From Hydractinia symbiolongicarpus (Eukaryota > Cnidaria > Hydrozoa > Anthoathecata > Hydractiniidae), in contig NC_079882.1 in the NCBI RefSeq assembly GCF_029227915.1, positions 21,333,001 to 21,397,000 on the forward strand: DNA of 64,000 bases, written 5' to 3'. The notes under the pieces were generated by a model. The model saw nothing but the letters and a program-made list of their open reading frames with translations. It searched no databases and had not been told where the DNA came from. Positions 23,745 to 35,400 of this stretch are shown here, one piece after another. Within the stretch, counting starts at the first letter, position 1; each line of letters begins with the position of its first letter. Both the position numbers and the translations under genes were made by a program.

Positions 23745-24225
23745 ACGGTATAGCCCAGTTAACTAATCTTTATTCGAGGATATCTAATTTAGTTTCTCTC
23801 AAACGAAAGGAAAGACGCAAACAAAAGCCAAATCTTGGCTGGGGGTAACATATGTATTTTATTTCATAAAATCTCAAACGATCTAATACTGGATTCTTAC
23901 AACCCAACCGGCTCCACTCAAAATCCACCTCACAGCAAATCCTGAATCACAACCAACCAATGAGCACAAGCCGGCGTGGTCACGCGTTTCCCTCTTAAAT
24001 AATACAATAATTAATTATATTTGTTCAATTGGGTGAAGCCATTCTCGCTTAAAACAAAAGATTTCCCGATATTGACCACGTCAGCATAGAACAATAGAAT
24101 TAACCATTCCAAAAGCTCGGTCAGAATTCTGACCGCAGAAAAATCGCTTGAGAACCAGAGTAATTTTTTCCACCTTCACTATTCCGATTTCCTGGTGGTA
24201 AGAAAAATATTGGGTCTCCTGGCTA
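23745..24225 (+). repeat. MITE-like element, TAGCC-AGTTAACTAA family, copy B
   Basis: Shows TAGCCCAGTTAACTAATC at the left, then GGGTGAAGCCATTCTCGC, AGAACAATAGAATTAACCA and a partial end hairpin (AGTAATTTTTTCCACC / GGTGGTAAGAAAAAT), in the same order as copy A. It is longer than copy A and also contains the GGCTGGGGGTAACATATGTA block found in the neighbouring foldback element, which suggests nested insertion. Confidence 0.6.
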
Positions 24226-25119
24226 CTTACGGTAATAAAAACGTTTTAATTTCGTTAGGACCAACTTGTAATAAAGGTGCTGCAATAGTGATCAGTTACA
24301 TAGGTTTGTGTTTCAAGGCTTTATATGATTTGTACGTGTCTTGTATATGACGTAATTATACAAAATATGTGTGTTTCAGTGAAATAAAAAAACAAACAAA
24401 AAAAAAACAGAAAAGTTAATTAAATTAATTAAAACATTCGCACTAGGATATAACATACAAAACAATCCTGTTTACAAAACATGCAAATTAAATGTTATCA
24501 CATTGATTGACAGTCACTTTTACTTCGTTAGTCTGATGGTCAATATACAAGGTATTAGAGTCCGAAAAAGCAACCACTAATGTGAACAAAAATGTGAATA
24601 CAATTGAACGGTAGAAAAAATACATGTTGTATTATAAGAACATCGTGTTTCCCGAAAGCTTCAAAATGCTATCAATTTTTCGCATTTTAAAGGCTAAAGA
24701 TCTTTTTAAAACGTTTTTTGAAAAATGAGCGATTATGCAAGTATTTTCAGTTTGTTCATGTTCTTAATTACGAATCATCGAAGACTTAAAATGTTCTTAA
24801 CTCGCTGTAAATTTTTGGAACAACTTCGTCTTTTTATAAGGCTTTTTTCTTATAAACAAAAGTGCAACGCTATACTTAAAGAATTTGTACAAAATTACAA
24901 AAGTTCAAAAGGTGGATATAAAACGTGTTAAAACAAATATAAAAATAAACAAACAAACAAACAAACAGAAGAACTGTGGAATACTAAAATATTAAGTTAC
25001 TAATGTATAAAAAATATTTTTACAATTAAATACAACACAGGGAAGCAACGAAGAGCATTCAAAAAATTGTTACGCAGTTTCAAAAATGCGCATGACAGTA
25101 GAAAGAATTAAATTCATGT

Positions 25120-25505
25120 ACGGTAAATTCTCGATTAAGCGCCCACTCTGATATAAGCGCCTTCCCTTTTTCGTATTTTCTAAGCGCCCCTCTCAAATAA
25201 GCGCCCAGGGGCGGTTATTTAAATTTATTAGTACAGTTCGAATTTTTTAGAAATTGGAAAAAACGGCCTTTTACTCAAAAACAGCTTAAAATCATCTACG
25301 GCACAAAAACTTCAAGTCAAATTTAGGTTTAAGCAGTTCGCTATTATTTTATTGGCGTAGAAAAAATTAAATCATAAACATTTGCGCTCACATAAGTGTT
25401 TATTTATACCTGTTACTCTTGATTTACTATCCCTCTTGAATAAAAGCCCACCCTTAAAGTCCAAATTTAAATAAGCGCCTAAGACGATTAATCGAGTTTT
25501 AAAAG
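25120..25505. repeat. MITE-like element in presumed DOCK 3' UTR
   Basis: The left end CGGTAAATTCTCGATTAAGCGCC is mirrored at the right by AAGCGCCTAAGACGATTAATCGAG. Several more ATAAGCGCC units lie inside. The right end is only about ten bases from the DOCK stop codon, so the element probably forms most of the DOCK 3' UTR. TTTATT on the plus strand near 25348 and 25399 would read AATAAA in the DOCK transcript. Confidence 0.6.
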
Positions 25506-25515
25506 TTAAAGAAAA

Positions 25516-26460
25516 TTAGCTTGGCTTTTGTCTTGGCGGTACTGGCGGTGGCGGTAAAACCTGAAGAAAGGAAAAAAGAAGTAGTACAAAGGGTAATGTT
25601 AAACGCGAAAAATGATCTCTACTGTTGACTATATTTGACTAACCGATTCAGGCTTTTCATTCTCTTCTACCACTGGTTGCGCATTTTTTTTTGGAGGAGG
25701 AGGAGGAGGAGGATCATCTTCATCATCTTCGTCATTTTCCACCGCTCCCTCTTCAATGGGCGGTGTATTACTAAGAGACGATTTTAACGACGGTTTCGGT
25801 GGAGGTTTTGGTGATCCATTTGGACTATATGGAGGCGGTAAATTCGAGGGTATTTCCGGTACTGTTGGTCGGATTTCATCAGAGTGGATTGTGACATGTG
25901 AGTAGGAATGAGATACTGTAGAGTGAGAAGGTACAGCACATGAGTTAGGCTGAAATGGAAAATAAATGAATAATTCATAATTCAATTACATATAAAAATT
26001 GCTTTTTTAAGCAGACATAATATTCAAATGAAAATGAAAATGATAATTAGTAAATTTGATTTACTGATGTTGAGAAGGTTCTAGTTGGTTTTCTTGGTAA
26101 GGCTGGAGCTATCAGATCATTTACAGAAGAAATAGCTGAATGGACAGGAGAACTAGGACCAATAATAGTGGTGTGTCGATTAGGTTTATCAGGAACTGGA
26201 GGTGCATCTGCTGGTTGTTGCAGGGACGTAGTGTAGCGATGTGGTAACGGTGGACCGCTGGAAACCGGTTTGTTACTTCCGCTGAAATAAAAACAAAAGT
26301 AGATAAAAAAAAACCAAAAACAAACTGACAGGTAGAATGGAAAATTACTTTACCTTCCAAGTATACCAAATTCTGATTGTACTCTTGGTCTTCTACTGGA
26401 ATGAACAACACTGGTCGGACGAATCTCGCGACTTCCGCCGAGTTGATTATTTTTCGCAGG
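25516..26460 (-). other. DOCK1-like: DOCK exons 55-58: proline-rich C-terminal tail
   Basis: Exons: 26354-26460, 26065-26281, 25644-25949, 25516-25560. The tail of about 220 residues is low complexity. It carries several PxxP candidates (PPPLPPxx-like runs, [11 protein letters not shown] after an acidic EDDEDD stretch, and PPVPPRQKP at the end). In DOCK1 the equivalent tail binds Crk SH3 domains. Conserved use of Crk here is inferred. The polyproline is encoded by a GGA/TCC-type trinucleotide run near 25692. Confidence 0.85.
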
Positions 26461-29400
26461 CTAATATAAAGATGTTTATTGACAAGCATGTTCAACGAAA
26501 CAGATGTAGAGTAATGGTACTTCATAGCAGTAGTACTGACCTGGCTTTTTCGATAGGGGGCTGCTTTCTTTTGAGTGTCTTTAAAAACTGTTTCCATTTT
26601 CTCGTGGAAAGGTTTTAATTCTTCCGAAACAAGCTGCTTGTGTATGTGCAAGCCTTTCTCGCAAATATCTGTCTAAATGAGAGAGAAAAACGTTGGGATG
26701 TTAAAAAGGTAAAGTATTATAGCTCAGAATTTAGCGAATTTATCAACACGTGCGTGAACTTAGCTTAAATTGTTTCGCTGATATCAAGTTTCTTTCATAA
26801 GGAAAATTAAGACACGAAAAGTTCTGAGAGCAAACTCGGACTTACGCAGACCATTGAGCGCAAAGGTACTTGAAAAAAGCGTGTTTATAGCGTGGCTACA
26901 TCTTGCGCTAGTATAAACAGTCGGCGTGTTATCTATGTTTGTTTGAGTGAGTGAAACCATTCGCTCTTAACTAAGTTAAGAGCGAATGAAAGAAAAGAAT
27001 TCCAAGTGACCAATGAATAAGGGCGGCAAATTTGTCGGAGATTCGTTTGTCTAACTGAGGAACCACAGAAAAATATGCTTTTATTCCACACTCATCTTTT
27101 AAAATTAATAAACAACCCAAACCATCTGGAAATCGGAATAATTATGGTTGGAAGAATTACGCTGGGTCGCAAACGAATTTTTTGCGGTTAGAATGCTGAC
27201 CAAGCTTTTTGATTGGTTACATCTATTGTTCTTTTATCACGGGATCAGGAAACTCTTAGCAGAAATGGTCCCACTCACCCAAATAGAAATGATTAATTCC
27301 GCTAACATTCAGGAGGGTAAGATGTGGGCACGCAGACTCTATGCTCAATGGTTGATATTAATTCAGGGTTTGCTCTGAAAGATCATTTTTTCTTCATTGG
27401 TGGATTTAAATGGCGCGAGGTTCGGTCCACAGCGCGGGCATGTTTAGCAAGTGCCTCTACCACAGCTACGGGTCAAGCAATGCCATGTGAGGGAAATTGT
27501 GTAGGGTATGCCGGTGTAAACTTACGTATACATTCCGAAGACAGGACCCACATAAATAACAGTGTTTCAAACACTAAAGTGGCTATATCATGTATAAGTA
27601 TTTGGAATAATAAAAGTAGTAATTTGCTTTGACACGTGCGTTTGCGTCTAAGCTGTTGACACTTAGTTAACTAGGCTACGCCCTAATTTGAATTTAACAA
27701 TAGTAGGAAATGACCTTCACCGAAATTAAACCAGCCAAATAATATACGCAGTTATTAAAATGTGATGTTTCGCGAAAATTTGCTTTTCCACATGTAGTTG
27801 TGCAACATATCTCGCAAAAATTTGTGCTTTAAAATTATTAGTTACCTGTTCAACTATTGCTTCTTTTAAAATGTCGATATAGATTGTATGATCTGGATTT
27901 TCCGTAATGTACTTTTTTGTGAAAAAGATCTAAAGAATGGGATAATTTAATGTCAATAGAAAGTGAATATGTTGAATTTCTAATCAAGTAGAGTTCTTCT
28001 TATAATGCAAGCTACCTTTTCGTAGTTCGATATTCCTCCCATAACAGCAGCGTCGATCACTCCATTTAGCAACATGCTTAACGGATTCAGACTTAAACTG
28101 TCATCAGCTTGGTATTGATTGATCAATGTCAATAAATCCTTGTTTTTCGTCTGGACAGTGTCAACTGCATTTTCGATAGGAGACAATTCAATCTGTTAAT
28201 AAATGAACAATTAAATCTCAAAACCTTAACATATTAGTAGTAAACAGAACAGCATTCGTTTCACAAATACGTATCGTGAAAACTGGAACTTTAATCTTAG
28301 GTCAGTAACACACGATTCGATTAATCGACTTCGATTTCGACAAAATTTAATACAAATTAGCAAACTCAGACTAGTCGATTTCGGTTTTTAAAGCTTACCT
28401 CTCACTCGCAAATAAATTAACCTCAAAATCTTCATAGCATATTAATATTGAACAAATCAGCATTCGTTTCCCAGATACATATCGTAACGGGTTAATTAAA
28501 AACATGGGGTAGTGTTTCGGGTGGTAGTTTTATTCTACAGACCAGATAATTATGTGCTCTTCTGTGTCGCTGACTAGTTTTGCAGATGTAAACTGTCCCA
28601 TAAGTTCGCATTGTTATTTTCAAATGTAATACTTAGGAACTTTTACGAGAGACAGTTACAGGGACTATCTGCAACGACGTTGTCAACAACTTGTCTGTCA
28701 TATAAAAAACATGCAAAAATTGTTTATGAAAGTTTAAGCAAAAGCGACAACGTGAAAAACAACCAAAACAAATATGGCTATACTGTCAAAATTGCAAAAA
28801 ATGCGAAACTCACAAAATTTAGAAAACCTAATTTAATTTTCCATATAACATTTTTACTTCGTTAAAATATTTGACGTTCTTCCCACAACCTAAAAACGAG
28901 TTAAAGGAAGAACAGCAACTTTGTTTTGGAGGATTTACCCTAAGCTGTACATGCGCGTTAAAAAAATGATAGTATTTTCTCCATCGCAGATAGCCCTGTT
29001 CTTGTTTCGTAAAGACGCTAATAACTCGAAAACAAAGCTTCTCCGTGCAAGGTTCTTACAGCAAATTTTCTAGTTATGTTCTCTTGTTAATGACCAAATA
29101 ACATGGAAACGAGGCTAGCCATTAGCTTCAAATGTAAAAAACATGGGGAGGAGGCTTTCCCTGGCAAGATTCTTATGTCAAATTTTGCAGTAAAATTGAA
29201 TCTATTATGTATATTTACAAAATATATGCTTCGAATAACAGAATTAGCTAGCCCAGTCAATACCCTCAAAATGTTTTTATTTAACCCTATCGCAACAACC
29301 ATAAATATAACCTTCGAAGGGCAACAAATCAAACGGGTAAATACGTTATTGATGTATACGCAAAACTTTCTTCTATCAAAACTTTCTCCTATAAAAAATT

Positions 29401-32400
29401 TCAATCATTTTTTCGGCAAGCACCCCAATGACGTCAAAAATACTTTGATGTTTGTCGCTTTACAAGTGAGCGGATGACAAATTAACTGAATTGATTTTGT
29501 ATGAACGTAACTTCTTAGTATTCTCTTACTTGCTGTTACAAAAATTAATATACATCTTAAAATTCAACAGAATATTTGCGATTTATTATAAACCAAAAAA
29601 ATATTATTCTCAAAATGTTATATGAGTGTTCCAGAACAACTTGTTTTAAAGAACATAAATGTATAACTGAATGAATGGATGAATGAACAAATGAATGAAT
29701 ATATAAATGAATGAATGAATGAATGTGGAAGAAAAAAAACAAATGTATGTAGAAAACACAAAGAAATCCAATATTAAAAAGAGGAAGCAAATGACGTCAC
29801 TACTTACAGTATTACATGATTTAATTTCAAACCATCGAAGTTTACCCGGAAATGTGTATTCGGTATTCATCGTAATACGCTCAATGCATAGTGTCTGAAA
29901 CAAACAAAAAATAAATACAGTAGACCTTCCTTCCTTTATTAATAATTAAATTAAATCAGACCTTCATTTTAGGCATGATCAAAGTCTAGACATTAAAAGA
30001 ATAAAAACATACCGCGAACTCGCTATCCTTGTCTTTCTTGCCTCGATGAAACGGACGATTTAATGCAAATTCGCTAACGTCGTTAACTTCGTAGAATCTT
30101 AAAAAAACCAAGTCACGACTTGACAACAACAAAATCTTATAAGCAGAAGCTCAAAAAATCATTGTTAAAAAATAATTGGTTACAGCCAATGTTTCATAGG
30201 AGACGGTTCAAGATACGAGTTAAAACACAAGACAAGAATATGATATAGGTCTATAATAATAGAGAAATAGAATAATGACCAGCCTCGTTAGAATTGAAGT
30301 ATTCTCGTAAAAGAAAGCGTCTACTCACTTTTTGATTTGTATAGCCACGTTTTTCCCGCGAAACTTTCTTCTTTCAACTGGCTTCGGGTCTACTTTGCAA
30401 ACTTGAATCCCTATTACGATTTTGTCAAGGAAAACGTTTGACCAGTACTGCGTTTAGTGAAATAAAATAAAATACGTTTTCTTAAAATTTAGTTGGCTAT
30501 AAAAAATGACCGGTGACTTGTGACTTGCAAAATACACCACAGGAATCGCATTTGTATGCACTTCCGTGTGGCACGTTTTTTGTTTTTTACGAACAAAATA
30601 AGAACAGCTAAAGGTTCAAGCCTGAATTTTCTCATAAAAAAGGAAAAAACAGAAAAGAATCCCCTCACAATTCTCCCTCAAGCTACCAATAATTGTTTTT
30701 ACTTGTGATTGCTTCTGTTCTCAACCACAATATCCACGAAGTAATATTCATATTGTTAATGAACACATTTATAGAACTTGATCAAATATCCATTTTCTCA
30801 TATTAACCCAAAAATTTAAAGAAATTTCATAAATAATTATTCATAAATAATATTCTCGACTATTAAAAACAAAAAAAAGAAGAAAAAAAATCAGTCTGAA
30901 AAAGACTCACAAGTAAAAACAATTCAGATTTTACTTGTACTTATCAAATAAAAGCGGGAAAATAGTATAAAGTTTTCTAAAAAATATATTTCTAAAGTAC
31001 CAAGCCAACCACTTCTTTTGTTTTCATTGATTAATATTCCCCTGAAGAATAGTCGTTTTGTTTTTAACTTTCCAGTAAGTATGGATGCAGAGAAACACAT
31101 GTTGTGCAACAGAATATTTTATAAGAAAATCAGGTCATAATTTAGAACAAATTATACACCTTTCAGGCAAAAAAAATACGGCTTTAAAACAGAAAACTCA
31201 AAAATTCCTTCACGAGGTTCCGCGAAATTGTTAATGTTTGTTCAATGCAAACACATGGAATAATGAAGTAGGTTACTAAAATTATTTGTTTCAAACATAT
31301 TTCTAGCAAAAAGATACATTGACCAATCGAATCTGTTATATCCGCACCAGGAGGTACCAATGTGCCAAGAAACTATACCAAATATGATTAAACATTAAAA
31401 TAAATATGCGTACTTATGATAGAAAAATATGAATGGAAAGTTTGTTACCTTAGCACCAGGAAATTGAACTTGTAGCCTCAGTGAAAAATCACTCAACTTT
31501 TCAAATTCGTCACCTCGGTATACAAAAAGTTTATTCTAAAACAAAACCAAACAATAAATATTTACACATAACAACAAACAAACAAACAAGATGGAGAGAT
31601 TGTAATCAAACATACCCTTAAAAATGTCGGAAAGCCTCTCCCAAAATAGCCCACACGAAAATATGTAGGTTCAGGTCGGACAACAGCTTTTATGATGTTT
31701 TCAAAGAAGCGTGCTTGCTTCTCCTAAACACAAAGAAAAATTCATTATTATTACATCATTTTCTCCTCACTCATAGTTCGTCGAACTATGAAATATAATA
31801 CCTACCAGTATTTCACTCAATTGGATGTAATCGTATGTCTCTGTTTCGTATTGCACAGCCAATTCTTTGCATCGACTGATACCATACTCCCACATCTGTT
31901 ATCAAATAATAAATAAATCAAACTACACTTGGACAGTATCGTCAAGATAGTAATACCTTACAAGTCCTGATCGCTACAAGGAATAAAATATGCGAATTTA
32001 TTTTCTTGTTACCTTTCCCTTGTCAAAATAATCAATGATATCTTTATAAAGTCTTTCTTTTAATTCTCGTTGCGTTTTTGCTTGATATCGATTGGATGTG
32101 ATATTTGTATTGGTATTGTTTAAAGGTTCATCAGACCACTGAAATATTTAAGAAAATTTGTGATAAAGGTGCAGACTATGCAGTGCGACAAATTACAGGT
32201 TACAAAGTATTACCTTTAGTAACTCTGCATGTTGTAGCAATGTAAAAGCAGCTTCTGTGTAACTGCCAACACTGATATGCAAATCGCATAGTTTGTATAA
32301 ATATCTAAAATTATAATAAGCAAATGTTTGTATCTCACAATCGTAGACTATGAGAAGCACATGTGGAAAATGCAGTCAGATGATGTTTCCTTCTACAGCC

Positions 32401-35400
32401 AAAATGTCATGTAATTGGCACAAAAACTGTTTCGCAAGTTTTCTCGAATATTCACCTTAATGTGCCACGCTCAAATGACAATCTGGATATGTAGGTCTTG
32501 TGAATCGATATGTAACTTCAACATTCTTCTCTTTGGGTCTTATTTTTGAGTTTTTAGGAGATACCTTAGTTCATAAAGCACCGTAAATGGTCGAAATGCA
32601 TCTAGATCTTCCATATAAAAATGACGTTATTTGCGCGATAAAGTTCGTAATAACATGGCTATCACATTGACAACACACGCTGACAACGACAAAAAACACA
32701 TTGACAAAACGTAAAAAGGTCAAAACCCCCAAGTACTACAACCTAAGACAGGAGTAATATCAATCTAGAAACAGCTAGCAGATGTTTACGCTTATTTAAA
32801 GTCGCATGCAGTGAAGTAGATCGTTAATATAGATCTGATATCAATTAGCCGGTACAATTTTTTTTAACGAAATTCAAGAATTTAAACTTTAATTTGAAGT
32901 TATTTCTTTTTGCGAAATTAAATAACAAAAATATGACTTTTGATTATGCCAATGCGAAATTAAATGAACAAACAATAATACACTTTTTGATTGGCGAAAT
33001 TTCGTGACGAGCAAAATTTAATACTAATTTAATTATAACTACACTGAAAGATTATGCACAAAATAAGGCACGGCGTATGTTTCATACAAATTTATTCCCA
33101 GTTTAAATGCACACTCTAGGGTGAGTCGCAGTGGCTGTTCCTATGATAAAGTTTCCAATGAAAAGTTATTGGGTAATCTGAATGCAAATCTGGGCAATTT
33201 GCCCTAAATTTTCCAGGTTCCCAGTCGTGAATGTAAACAAAAAAGTTCTCGTACCTTTCTTTCATTTCCTCTCTTCTTATATCTTGGTAAAAATTCTAAA
33301 AAGCAATCAATTTGCTAAATAACTAATAACTAACTAAACTAACTAACCAGCTTTTAAATAACTTCCTGGAAGAGTATATAGAACAAAATAAAGTAGAGTA
33401 ATTACATACTAATATATTAACAGTGCAACTCATTCTGTTGTTGATATTATCTTCCGACAGTATTACTGATCGATAGTCCAAAAGTCTTGACAACAACTTT
33501 GAGATCGTTTCAACAAACAGAAGACCAACTTCACATAACCGGGGATTGTTTTTCTTTTCTTGTACAAATTTCTGAGTTAACCTAAATAAGAGATATATAT
33601 TTTGAGAATTGTTTCGTGTGTCAACGTTGCCGGCAGACGGTTTTGTATAACAAAAAACTGTGCTAATGTATGGCAAAATGAAAATAACCACAGTGAAGGG
33701 TAAAAAACAACAACATACATTTGACTAAATAATTCTTTATATTCCTCGTCACCCTTCATTCCAGTCTCAATCAAATGATCCAAGTGGATGATAACTTCAG
33801 ACTCCACCTAAATATAGGTGAAAGCGTAAACGCATCCTCGCATTCACGAAGAAGGCACAAAAATTAATGTATTGTTATTATTATTATTTTTAAAGAGGTA
33901 AGTGTACCTGTTTGAAGTGTTGCCTATTTCTGAATTCACATTCAATCATGTCGAAAAAAACTGGTATTGTACCTTTGCGCAACTCTAAAAAAGAAATCAA
34001 AAATATCAACAACGCAATTTCTTTTACATTTCGAGCATTGTGACTGAAAAAAAGAGAAACTTACCTGTTTCAGGAATCAATGTCATTTCCAGAAATGGCC
34101 GCACCATGTCTTGAATGAGTTTTATCTTATTTATACCTAAGTAAAACGTAGTCATATAGAAACTTACAACAATCAAGACATATTCTTCTATGTTCTTAAT
34201 TAGGTCCCGTTTTGTATACCTAGGAACTGCCACATATCCACAATTTTTAATCCAATCACCATCCTCATATCAGAATATCTGAAAATTAAAAAAAAAGGAT
34301 ACGTGAAAGGTTTAGAATGGACTGTTATTTTTCAAATCTAGAGGCAGAATATAAAGTTGTTTACTTTTCTAAGATCTTGTTTCGTTTGCTGTCTGAAAAC
34401 TGCTCAAGTTGAAGAGAATCTTGAGTTATGAATGCAACAGCCAGTTGAAAGAAGTTATCCCACAGCTAAAAATACAATAACGGTACATCATTGCAAACAG
34501 AATTTTAAATGCATTCAGAACACGACAATTGGAGATGGAAACCTTCTAGAAAATCGTGGCGTAGGGTGAATGGGTGTTTACACCCTCCCTATACACTATG
34601 AGATGACATGGTAAAAAATACGATAATTACCTGGTATTGAAAAGCTTCGCCAATAAGAAACCTGTCATATAATGCTTCAGAAAAGTATTGGAGTGCTCGC
34701 AGAATTATGCTAGAAATGATTTGAAAATATATTAATGACCACAAAGAATGCATTAAGATTTAAATCCCCTACCCTAACTCTAATTTGAAAAAAATAGCTA
34801 TACAACCTAACATATTTAACTTTCACACCAATTTAAAAAGTTTTATTTATTTGTTATCATCTTCAAGTAAAGGAATGAAAAACTTAACAATTGATGTGAG
34901 CAAAAATGTTTTAGGGTTAAGAAAATGCCTGTTGCAAGTACATATAAAAGAAAGTTGGTATAAACAAAAACAGTAGACAAGCATTATGAAGGCTTAATAC
35001 TTAATCATTTTTAGTATATTAATTGCCTATAGCAGACAAGCCATATTTACTTGTTTTGTATCATGGTCATTGAAATCCAGGCTTTAGGGTAGACATTGTC
35101 TTTAACAAACTCCCTAAAGACTAAGAAGAGCTCCATTAAACCATCAAGTAGTTCGTAATCATTCAGATAGGATTCAATATATAATTTGTAATGATCATCC
35201 TTCATTAAATCCAATATACCAACAATGAAAGCCACATAGTTGCCCTGAAACAAAAATAAATAAGTATCAAAAAATAAATGAACATAAAACACAAAATTAA
35301 ATTTGTACTAAATGATTAGCAGCTCCGTAAACTTATTTTTATTTTACTGATGCTTATTTTGATACTGAAAACAAAATAAACTTATTCTCTTTAATATGCA

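Larger units (their letters stand above)
20574..25515. other. Intergenic region between boule-like gene and DOCK 3' end
   Basis: Contains the presumed promoter of the boule-like gene at its left and the DOCK 3' UTR at its right. I see no coding exon. The short ORFs are unconserved-looking and overlap on both strands. Repeats fill much of 22870-24230 and 25120-25505. A segment around 21630-21780 reads like another dispersed repeat, but I could not find its partner here. Confidence 0.55.
26673..27845. other. DOCK intron 53 carrying nested MITE and SINE copies
   Basis: This 1.2-kb intron is large for the 3' half of the gene because it contains copy C of the TAGCC-AGTTAACTAA family and a SINE-like insert. 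Short ORFs in it come from repeats. Confidence 0.6.
26541..33295 (-). other. DOCK1-like: DOCK exons 42-54: DHR-2 catalytic domain
   Basis: Exons: 33255-33295, 32214-32304, 32013-32138, 31806-31895, 31616-31723, 31449-31535, 31319-31372 (end uncertain), 30329-30447, 30013-30097, 29808-29894, 28016-28192, 27846-27929, 26541-26672 (residues about 1209-1635). Landmarks: [47 protein letters not shown] and [18 protein letters not shown]. The last includes the valine (near residue 1554) that acts as nucleotide sensor in characterised DHR-2 domains, so exchange activity is likely retained. Exon 48 to 49 is the only junction I cannot phase. Confidence 0.9.

Noticed and set aside
26121-26651. 176-residue minus-strand ORF
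   Set aside because: It crosses two DOCK splice junctions in a shifted frame; the DOCK exons explain the region.
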